From: Kribbella pratensis
GTDB taxonomy: Bacteria; Actinomycetota; Actinomycetes; Propionibacteriales; Kribbellaceae
Assembly: GCF_004365355.1 (NCBI RefSeq)
Contig: NZ_SODP01000001.1
Coordinates: 1,619,473 to 1,683,472, forward strand
Length of the DNA stretch: 64,000 nt
Reading direction: 5' to 3'
Below the pieces are notes generated by a model. It ran no database searches. It was not told where the DNA came from and saw only the letters and a list, made by a program, of their open reading frames with translations. Numbering within the stretch: the first letter of the stretch is position 1; every line of letters begins with the position of its first letter. Of this stretch, positions 33,868-39,964 are shown in pieces. The translations under genes were made by a program, and so were the position numbers.

Positions 33868-34148
33868 AAGGCCAAGCACCCGTGCCGCACCTGATCCCGG
33901 TTCCGGACGACGAATCGACGGCGACCGTTCACGACTTCCGCGCCCTGGTCTACACGGTGCCTGAAGTCGCCCGACTGCTGGCCGTCTCGCGCAACACCGC
34001 CTACCTCATGGTCCGCACCGGACAGATTCCCGCGCGCCGACTCGGTACCCGCTGGGTCGTACCGCGCCGCGCATTCCACACCTGGCTGGACGCCACCCCG
34101 ATCCCTGACGACACCGCAACCCTCGCTACCGCGTCGAACTGGAGCTGA
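33864..34148 (+). CDS. xis: excisionase (MerR/Xis-type helix-turn-helix)
   Basis: A 94-residue DNA-binding protein. The helix-turn-helix VYTVPEVARLLAVSRNTAYLMVRTGQIPARRLG (about 29-61) followed by RWVVPRRAFHTWL is the standard excisionase-type fold. It ends 7 bp before the integrase gene and its start overlaps the DUF3631 stop. It should bind attP and drive excision together with the integrase. Confidence 0.88.
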   Translation: MKGQAPVPHLIPVPDDESTATVHDFRALVYTVPEVARLLAVSRNTAYLMVRTGQIPARRLGTRWVVPRRAFHTWLDATPIPDDTATLATASNWS

Positions 34149-34155
34149 CACCGAG

Positions 34156-35367
34156 ATGGGCTACGTCCGAAAGACCCCCGCTGGAAGCTGGAAAGCCTGC
34201 TGGCGTGATGCGACCGGCCGCCAACCGTCGAAGACCTTCCCGACTCGCCGGGAGGCGTCCGCCTTCCTGGCCACGATCGAATCAACCAAGCACACCGGTA
34301 CGTACGTCGATCCGCACGCTGCACGACGCATCAAGTTCAGCACCTACGCCGCGCAGTGGATTGAGTCGCACAACGTCGAGCTGACGACGCGGGCACGTGA
34401 TCTGTCCTTGCTCAAGAACCACGTGGTCGCGCACTGGGCTAACGCTCCGCTATCTGCGATCGACCATTCGTCGGCACAGAAGTGGATCACCAGCCTTTCC
34501 CGTCAGCTATCGCCGTCAACCGTTGGTGAGTGCAACCGTCTGTTCAGTGCTGTCCTGAAGACTGCTGTCCGCGATCGGCTGATCGCAGTGAACCCCGCCA
34601 AGGACGTACGACTACCGAAGAAGCGGCAGCAGGCGGGGGACAGGCAGACGATCAGTCGGGAGGAGTTCACCACCCAACTCCTCCCGGCCGTGCCCGAGCG
34701 GCACCGTGCGATCGTTGCCCTTGCTGGCGGAACTGGTCTGCGGTGGGGCGAGTGCGTCGGACTCCGGTGGGAGTCGGTCGACCTAATGGCCGGCACTCTG
34801 CGAGTCGAGCGCGTGGCGGTTGAGGTCAACGGTCACGTGACCCCGAAGCCCTACCCAAAGTCGCGAGCCGGGAGGCGCGTCGTACCGGTCCCGCCGATGG
34901 TGGGTCGACTCCTGGAGGAGTACCGCGAGCTGTACGGAACCGGTCAGGCGGGGGAGGTGTTCATCAACGAGGCGGGCACCCCATTGCGTCGGACACTCTT
35001 CCGGTCGCGGATCTGGCGGCCGTCGCTCGTGCGGGCCGGACTGCTGGGCTGGGTCGTGCAGGAGGGTGAGAAGTTCCGGGGCACCTGGCCGACACCGGCT
35101 GGGGATGAGACCGAGCTGTTCAAGACGAAGGCACAGGCTGTGAAGGCGGTCTCGCGCCACGCGGAAGGTGGACTGCGGTTCCACGACCTCCGGCACTCGT
35201 ACGCGTCATGGCTGATCACCTCGGGCGTGCCGGTTCCCGACGTACAGCGGGTCATGGGGCACGAGCGGCCGACGACGACGCTGGCCATCTACACACACGT
35301 CCAGGGAGGCTCCCAAGAGCGGGTCCTAGGGGCTCTTGCTGCCTTTTCGCTGCCTGACGAGGGCTGA
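34156..35367 (+). CDS. int: tyrosine-type integrase
   Basis: A 403-residue site-specific recombinase. An N-terminal arm-binding domain (WKACWRDATGRQPSKTFPTRREA) and a SAM-like core-binding domain (about 60-150) precede the catalytic domain. Catalytic residues are Arg in GGTGLRWGE (near 197), HDLRHSYASW (near 339-348), the second His in MGHERPTT (near 366) and the Tyr nucleophile in LAIYTHV (near 377). It lies 61 bp from attR, as in pSAM2-type elements. The insert near 300-325 (WPTPAGDETELFKTKAQAV) is unusual in length. Confidence 0.93.
   Translation: MGYVRKTPAGSWKACWRDATGRQPSKTFPTRREASAFLATIESTKHTGTYVDPHAARRIKFSTYAAQWIESHNVELTTRARDLSLLKNHVVAHWANAPLSAIDHSSAQKWITSLSRQLSPSTVGECNRLFSAVLKTAVRDRLIAVNPAKDVRLPKKRQQAGDRQTISREEFTTQLLPAVPERHRAIVALAGGTGLRWGECVGLRWESVDLMAGTLRVERVAVEVNGHVTPKPYPKSRAGRRVVPVPPMVGRLLEEYRELYGTGQAGEVFINEAGTPLRRTLFRSRIWRPSLVRAGLLGWVVQEGEKFRGTWPTPAGDETELFKTKAQAVKAVSRHAEGGLRFHDLRHSYASWLITSGVPVPDVQRVMGHERPTTTLAIYTHVQGGSQERVLGALAAFSLPDEG
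35338..35354. repeat. candidate integrase arm site, right
   Basis: The second copy of GCTGCCTTTTCGCTGCC lies within the last codons of int. See the left copy at 22256-22272. Confidence 0.4.
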
Positions 35368-35374
35368 AACGACG

Positions 35375-35410
35375 AGAGCGGGGACTCGGCTGGTGCCGGG
35401 TTCCCGCTCT
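35375..35410 (+). terminator. terminator hairpin after int
   Basis: AGAGCGGG (35375-35382) and CCCGCTCT (35403-35410) pair around a 20-base loop, 7 bp after the integrase stop and before attR. Confidence 0.6.
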
Positions 35411-35428
35411 GACCTGCGTGTTCTTCGG

Positions 35429-35471
35429 GTGGGCGATACTGGGTTCGAACCAGTGACCTCTTCGGTGTGAA
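35429..35471. repeat. attR, 43-bp direct repeat
   Basis: Identical to 22117-22159. It forms the 3' half of the complete tRNA-Val gene, so the element restores the tRNA on integration. Confidence 0.93.
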
Positions 35472-35501
35472 CGAAGCGCGCTACCACTGCGCCAATCGCC
35501 C
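35431..35501 (-). tRNA. tRNA-Val (CAC), integration target
   Basis: The 71-nt cloverleaf has acceptor GGGCGAT/ATCGCCC, anticodon loop TTCACAC with CAC and T-arm GGTTCGAACC. Its 5' half is chromosomal and its 3' half is supplied by attR. Confidence 0.95.
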
Positions 35502-35631
35502 GGATGGTGGTGCTGGTGTTTCTTGTGGGGTGGTGCGGGTGAAACCTTAGCGCATCAATGCAGCGACGATCTAATCGGGCCGGGCTACTCTTGCTGCAGG
35601 ACGGAGATCCCGTCGCGTTGGAGACGTGATT

Positions 35632-36192
35632 GTGACTTTCTCGCACGACACCGAGCAGGCGCTCGGGACGCTGGTCCGGCTCGTCAACACCATGCCCGGA
35701 CCGAACAGCCAGGTCGACTCGCTGGAGACCCTCGAGGAACTGGAGAAGTTCGTCCAGGAGCGGGAGTTCAGCGCGGTCGACACGTTGACGGAGACGGACC
35801 TGGCCGAGGTCCGCGATCTGCGGCCGCTGTTCGCGCCGGTCTTCACCACGGATTCCGACGCGTCGGCGGCGACGATGATCAACGCGATCATCGCGCGCGG
35901 TACGTCGACTCCGCGGCTGACCAACCACGACGGGCATCCGTGGCACATCCACTATTCCCGCGCGGGCGCGTCGCTGGCCTGCCGGATCACGGTGGAGTGC
36001 GGGATCGCGCTTGCCCAGGTGATCTCCGCCGGCGAACGCGAACGCCTCCGCCGCTGCGAGGCGCCGGATTGCGACGACGCCCTCATCGACCTGTCACGGA
36101 ACCGCTCTAAGCGGTACTGCGACGCCCGCACCTGCGGCAACCGTTTGCACGTAGCCGCCTACCGCGAACGCCGCAAAGCCTCCGGCGAGTAG
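35632..36192 (+). CDS. CGNR zinc-finger (ABATE) regulator
   Basis: A 186-residue protein. An N-terminal ABATE-type helical domain (LGTLVRLVNTMPG) leads to a C-terminal CGNR zinc finger: RCEAPDCDDALIDLSRNRSKRYCDARTCGNRLHVAAYRERR, with cysteines near 144, 149, 165 and 170. Such proteins are stress-linked transcription regulators in actinomycetes. GTG at 35632 is preferred over 35626 because GGAG then stands 8 bases upstream. The finger starts like a DNA-binding module and ends with the basic YRERRKA tail. Confidence 0.85.
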   Translation: MTFSHDTEQALGTLVRLVNTMPGPNSQVDSLETLEELEKFVQEREFSAVDTLTETDLAEVRDLRPLFAPVFTTDSDASAATMINAIIARGTSTPRLTNHDGHPWHIHYSRAGASLACRITVECGIALAQVISAGERERLRRCEAPDCDDALIDLSRNRSKRYCDARTCGNRLHVAAYRERRKASGE

Positions 36193-36241
36193 CCGCTGGC
36201 CAACGCACATCCGGAGACCTCCGCCCGACTCCAGTGCGGGC

Positions 36242-36262
36242 GGGGATCCGGCGCGGATCCCC
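36242..36262. terminator. hairpin GGGGATCC/GGATCCCC
   Basis: A perfect 8-bp stem with a 5-base loop, between two convergent genes. Confidence 0.6.
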
Positions 36263-36323
36263 AGGCCATCACAACTGTGGCGCCGGCGCGCCCGCACACC
36301 TGGCGGTGACCCAATTCGCGGAT

Positions 36324-36353
36324 TGTGATGGCGTGGAGATCCACGCCATCACA
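36324..36353. terminator. hairpin with 13-bp perfect stem
   Basis: TGTGATGGCGTGG, loop AGAT, then CCACGCCATCACA. It stands 12 bp before the stop end of the convergent aminodeoxychorismate lyase gene. A partial copy of one arm (GCCATCACA) lies at about 36264-36272. Confidence 0.65.
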
Positions 36354-36365
36354 GCGGGGCCTGAC

Positions 36366-37178
36366 TTACGGGTTGGGTTCGGCGGCGGAACGTTCGGCGA
36401 AGATCTTCGCGACCTGGGCCGTGATCGTGCCCGGGGCGGGGAGTTCTCGGTCGTCGACTCGATGGATCCCTTGTACGTCGCGTGTCGTGGATGTGAGGAA
36501 GATCTCCTCGGCCTGGAACAGCTGCTCCAGCGGTACGTCGCGTTCGACGCCGCCGAACCATTCGAGGATCAGGCCGCGCGTCACACCCGCGAGCGCGCCG
36601 GAGTCGAGCGTCGGCGTGACCAGCTCACCGTCGTACACGCAGAAGATGTTCGCGCCGGTGCCCTCGGCAAGGTTGCCGATCGTGTTGGCGAAGATCGCCT
36701 CGCTGCCGCCACGCTCCTTCGCGTAGGCGAGCGCGCGCACGTTCTCGGCGTACGACGTGGTCTTCAGGCCGGCGACAGCGCTGCGTTCGTTGCGGACCCA
36801 CGGGACCGTGACGATCGCGGAGGTCGCGGACGGCCGCTCGATCTCCTGGGTCGCGATGAGGATCGTCGGGCCGGACGTACCGCGATCGGACGACAGCGGT
36901 GAGACACCACCCGTATAGGTGATCCGCAACCGCGCGAACTGCATCCCCGGCTCGACCACGGCCTCGATGCCGGACTCGATCGCCGCGACGTCGGGGGCCG
37001 GCAGGCCGAGTCCGACCGCGGAGCGGACGAGCCGCTCGAGATGCCGCCGTACTGCGAACGGGCGGCCGTTCTCGACCTTGATCGTCTCGAAGACGCCGTC
37101 GCCGGTGGTCAGCCCGTGGTCGAGCGGCGAGACCGTTGCCTCGTCGTCCAGCAACGCGCCGTTGAGCCAGATACGCAT
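36366..37178 (-). CDS. pabC: aminodeoxychorismate lyase / class IV aminotransferase
   Basis: A 270-residue PLP fold-type IV enzyme. LDHGLTTGDGVFETIKV (near 19-35) is the family signature, the PLP lysine is in GLKTTSYAENV (near 138), and NLAEGTGANIFCV plus LAGVTRGLILE complete the fold. In PabC the reaction is aminodeoxychorismate to p-aminobenzoate plus pyruvate for folate synthesis; related branched-chain or D-amino-acid aminotransferases share these motifs. Assignment to PabC rests on length and the GDGVFET start. It is monocistronic. Confidence 0.82.
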   Translation of the reverse strand: MRIWLNGALLDDEATVSPLDHGLTTGDGVFETIKVENGRPFAVRRHLERLVRSAVGLGLPAPDVAAIESGIEAVVEPGMQFARLRITYTGGVSPLSSDRGTSGPTILIATQEIERPSATSAIVTVPWVRNERSAVAGLKTTSYAENVRALAYAKERGGSEAIFANTIGNLAEGTGANIFCVYDGELVTPTLDSGALAGVTRGLILEWFGGVERDVPLEQLFQAEEIFLTSTTRDVQGIHRVDDRELPAPGTITAQVAKIFAERSAAEPNP

Positions 37179-37344
37179 GTGGTGCTCCTTCCGCGCAACA
37201 CCTTAGTGCGCAGGGGATCCGGTACTGCGAGGTGACCAGCTGATGACGGTACGTCGACCTGCCGGCGGACCCCGATTTTTGAAGTCGGCCCGGGATGGGC
37301 TAATGTTCTTTTCGCGCCGGGGGACACTGGAACCCGGTCGCACT

Positions 37345-37416
37345 GCGGACGTAGCTCAGTTGGTAGAGCGCAACCTTGCCAAGGTTGAGGTCGCCGGTTC
37401 GAACCCGGTCGTCCGC
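37345..37416 (+). tRNA. tRNA-Gly (GCC), second copy
   Basis: The sequence is identical over its length to the copy at 14383-14454 (opposite strand), anticodon GCC. Confidence 0.95.
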
Positions 37417-37478
37417 TCGGAGAGGGTTCGGCGGGCCTACTTCTCAGTGCCAGCTTTCTCAATGCCAGCTTACTCAGT

Positions 37479-37548
37479 GGTGGAGTGGCCGAGAGGCGAG
37501 GCAACGGCCTGCAAAGCCGTGTACACGGGTTCGAATCCCGTCTCCACC
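37479..37548 (+). tRNA. tRNA-Cys (GCA), second copy
   Basis: Near-identical to 14283-14352 (one arm change, GCAACGGCC against GCAGCGGCC, and GTGTAC against GTTTAC). Anticodon GCA. Confidence 0.95.
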
Positions 37549-37555
37549 TCGAGAA

Positions 37556-37582
37556 CCTCAGGTCAAACTGAGGGGTTTCTTT
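37556..37582 (+). terminator. hairpin between tRNA-Cys and tRNA-Val
   Basis: CCTCAG-gtcaaa-CTGAGG followed by GGTTTCTTT has the form of an intrinsic terminator inside the tRNA cluster. The copy at 14 kb lacks it. Confidence 0.55.
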
Positions 37583-37653
37583 GGACGATTGGCGCAGCGG
37601 TAGCGCGCTTCCCTGACACGGAAGAGGTCACTGGTTCGATCCCAGTATCGTCC
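37583..37653 (+). tRNA. tRNA-Val (GAC), second copy
   Basis: Identical to the minus-strand copy at 14185-14255, anticodon GAC. Confidence 0.95.
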
Positions 37654-37655
37654 AC

Positions 37656-37704
37656 GAAGGCGATAGGCGACTCGTGTCCGCGGAAAGCGCGGACCGGGTC
37701 GCCT
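37656..37704 (+). terminator. tRNA-Val cluster terminator (copy C)
   Basis: GGCGAC-tcgt-GTCCGC-ggaaagc-GCGGAC-cgg-GTCGCC, the same structure as copies A and B, directly after the tRNA. Confidence 0.7.
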
Positions 37705-37777
37705 TCGTTGTGTTGTGCGGCTGCGCTTCGCTTGCCGCCGGCGGGGGCTCCGCCACCCGCACCCCCTGCGCCTTCGC

Positions 37778-38060
37778 TTCGCTCGGCGGCTTGGGACGGG
37801 TTGGGCGAGCGGCTCACCGGCTTGGGTTGGGTTCGGCGGTCAGTTCACCAGTGTGGGCTGGGTCGAGCCGTTCGCTCGGCGGTTTGGGTTGGGTTGGGCG
37901 GGCGGCTCACCGGCTTGGGCTGGGCTCGGCGGTCAGTTCACCAGTGTGGGCCGGGTGGAGCAGTTCGTTCGGCGGTTTGGCTTGGGTTGGGCGGGGCGGC
38001 TCAGCGGCTCGGGCTGGGCTCGGCCAGTTCACCAGTTTGGCGTGGGTGTTGACCCAGTCG
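37778..38060. repeat. tandem ~96-bp repeat tract trailing tRNA-Val (copy C)
   Basis: Two and a half copies of a 96-bp unit run head to tail, each made of three degenerate sub-units of the GGTTGGG...GTTCGCTCACC type (landmarks GGCTCACCGGCTTGGG, GTCAGTTCACCAGTGTGGG, GTTCGCTCGGCGGTTTGGG). It belongs to the same family as tracts A and B but is more regular. There is no coding gene across 37654-38028. Confidence 0.8.
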
Positions 38061-38190
38061 CGGACGCCTTGGGGTCTCGCTGGCGGTAGTCGTCCATGAA
38101 GCGGGCGACGCGCGAGTCGGTCCAGAGGGTGCACAGGGCGGGGTAGTCGGACTGGACCGGCCAACGGAGTGCGAGGCGGTCGGTCAGCAC
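38029..38190 (-). pseudogene. N-terminal fragment of a GNAT acetyltransferase
   Basis: From GTG at 38190 the frame reads LTDRLALRWPVQSDYPALCTLWTDSRVARFMDDYR, the beginning of RimJ/RimL-type GNAT N-acetyltransferases, then loses similarity and ends at 38029 inside the repeat tract. The rest of the domain is absent, so the gene appears truncated by the repeat expansion or a deletion. Confidence 0.5.
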
Positions 38191-38421
38191 GGCTAGCTCA
38201 ACTGGCTGTGCGAACGCCACGGATCGTCTATCTCGGCAGCGGCGCTCTCGGCGGCCTGGCTCGGGAGTCGGCGCTGGCAGGGGTATCGCACAACTCCTGG
38301 TGCTCGGAGGCTCCCCGGAAGTTACCGGACATTGGCCGGCTTGCATTGGTCAACCAGGTTGTACGACTGGCGTCAAACAGATGTACGATGCCGATCTAAC
38401 AACTGGGAGGGGTGGTGGGTT

Positions 38422-39369
38422 GTGCGCGCATTGGAGCAGCCTTCGGCGGGTGGGCCAGGAGACATGCGCCTGGTCGACGTAGAGGTGCCAACAGCTGCGG
38501 CGGGAGAAGTGTTGGTGCGGGTGGGGGCTGCGGGGGTGAACTTTGCTGATGTGATGCGGGCGCGGGGGACGTACGACGGTGGGCCGCGGCCGCCGTATCT
38601 GGCTGGGTTCGAGGCGGCGGGTGACGTTGTTGCTGTGGGAGATGGCGTCACCGGTGCGAGCGTGGGGGAGCACGTGATCGGGACCGGGTACGGGGCGTTT
38701 GCGGAGTACATGGTGATGGCCGAGTTCGTGCCGGTGCCAGCGGGGTGGACGGATGAAGAAGCGCTCGGTCTGGTGTTGAACTGGGCGACGGCGTTGGCTG
38801 CGCTCCGCCACTTAGGGCAACTGGCGACCGGCGACACGGTCCTCATCCACGCGGCTGCGGGTGGCGTTGGTCAGGCGGCGGTGCGGATCGCCAAGTATTA
38901 CGGGGCAACGGTGATCGCGACAGCGTCTGCGTCGAAGCATGACGTCGTACGGCGGCTTGGCGCGGATCGGGTGATCGAGATCGGGCAGCTGAAGGCCGAG
39001 GTGAGCGACGGCAGCGTCGACGTCGTTCTCGAATCGGTGGGTGGTGAAACGTTCCGGCGCAGTATCGAGGTTGCGCGGCGGGTGACGGGAAAGGTCATCG
39101 TGATCGGTGCTGCCACGGGGGAGTCCTCGATCAGCAACTGGGAGTTGAACTTCAAGCATCCGGTGCAGGTGATCGGGCATCACCTCACCACGTTCATCCA
39201 GCAAGCGCCGGAGTTGTTCGCCGACGTGATGGCCGAGCTGGGCCGGCTCATCGACGCCGGTGTGTACCCGCCCGGCAAGCCGACTGTCTACGACCTGGCG
39301 GACGGCCCGAAGGTACTCGCGGAGCTCGAGGCGGGCGTCACGGTTGGCAAACTCGCCCTCAAGCCGTGA
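38422..39369 (+). CDS. NADPH:quinone oxidoreductase-like zinc-independent MDR protein
   Basis: A 315-residue medium-chain reductase. The GTG at 38422 (MRALEQPSAGGPGDMRLVDV) is chosen over the internal ATG because it restores the usual family N terminus and has GGGAGGGG upstream. GVNFADVMRARGTY (near 40) and the nucleotide motif HAAAGGVGQAAVRIAK (near 143) are typical of quinone oxidoreductases; zinc ligands are absent. It reduces quinones or enones with NADPH in the cytosol. The two TGTACGA copies upstream (38360, 38382) may be a regulator site. Confidence 0.85.
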   Translation: MRALEQPSAGGPGDMRLVDVEVPTAAAGEVLVRVGAAGVNFADVMRARGTYDGGPRPPYLAGFEAAGDVVAVGDGVTGASVGEHVIGTGYGAFAEYMVMAEFVPVPAGWTDEEALGLVLNWATALAALRHLGQLATGDTVLIHAAAGGVGQAAVRIAKYYGATVIATASASKHDVVRRLGADRVIEIGQLKAEVSDGSVDVVLESVGGETFRRSIEVARRVTGKVIVIGAATGESSISNWELNFKHPVQVIGHHLTTFIQQAPELFADVMAELGRLIDAGVYPPGKPTVYDLADGPKVLAELEAGVTVGKLALKP

Positions 39370-39964
39370 CAACGGACTGCGCGACCCGAAACCCGAGATC
39401 CTCGATCGCGAAGGTCGGGTGGGAGCGGCGGCGGACTGTTGAGCCGACGGAGCGTTCCGGGTCGGCGAAGCCGGCGCCGCGGAAGATTCGGTAGGAGCCG
39501 TAGGTGTCGGGGTCGTACAGATCCCAGCACCACTCCCACACGTTGCCGAGTATGTCGTGCAGACCCCAGGCGTTCGCGGCCTTTCCGCCGACGGCATGGG
39601 CCCGCCCGTCGGAGTTCTCGGAGTACCACGCGATCTCGTCAAGCTCCCCATAGCGGTACGCCGGTACGCCCGCCGTGCAGGCCCATTGCCATTCCGCCTC
39701 GGTCGGCAACCGATAGCCCGCGGAAGTCCAATCACAGTTCACCTCCGAGCCAGAGATCTCGTAGGCGACCGGCAGCCCCGCGTCCACAGACATTTGGTTG
39801 CACAGGGCAACTGCGTCGTACCAGCTGACGCCTGTGAGCGGTACGTCGGCTGCCGTCACGGGACAACGCCCCAGCCGGAACGCGGGCAGGTCGACGTGCC
39901 AGCGCCGGCCGACGCGATCGTCGCGGAGGAAGATCAGGCCGGCAGGAATGTCCACCAGATCCAT
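39359..39964 (-). CDS. SUMF1/FGE-domain protein lacking FGE cysteines
   Basis: A 201-residue formylglycine-generating-enzyme-like domain: PLTGVSWYDAVALCNQMS, YRLPTEAEWQWACTAG and NAWGLHDILGNVWEWCWD are its core signatures, ending in RRRSHPTFAIEDLGFRVA. The copper-binding cysteine pair expected near the end of true FGE is missing (the region reads GAGFADPERSVGSTVRRR), so it probably is not a sulfatase activator. The start ATG at 39964 overlaps the stop of the GT39 gene by one base, suggesting coupling. Confidence 0.82.
   Translation of the reverse strand: MDLVDIPAGLIFLRDDRVGRRWHVDLPAFRLGRCPVTAADVPLTGVSWYDAVALCNQMSVDAGLPVAYEISGSEVNCDWTSAGYRLPTEAEWQWACTAGVPAYRYGELDEIAWYSENSDGRAHAVGGKAANAWGLHDILGNVWEWCWDLYDPDTYGSYRIFRGAGFADPERSVGSTVRRRSHPTFAIEDLGFRVAQSVVTA

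Larger units (their letters stand above)
22117..35471. mobile_element. AICE integrated in tRNA-Val(CAC)
   Basis: An actinomycete integrative and conjugative element of about 13.3 kb. Its ends are exact 43-bp copies of the 3' part of tRNA-Val. It contains the standard modules: tyrosine integrase and excisionase next to the right end, a prim-pol/DUF3631 replication pair, an FtsK-like translocase with a spread-like partner, RRQRL and DUF6284 small proteins, and an XRE-flavoprotein regulatory pair. The left 2.7 kb carries cargo of lower G+C, including an ApeA-like HEPN gene. All core genes are intact, so excision and transfer look possible. Confidence 0.92.

Noticed and set aside
37778-38060. Possible CRISPR array in the regular repeats after tRNA-Val
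   Set aside because: The units are degenerate and contiguous, without unique spacers, and no cas genes are present.
39359-39964. True formylglycine-generating enzyme
   Set aside because: The copper-binding cysteine pair is missing and there is no sulfatase nearby, so only the fold is claimed.
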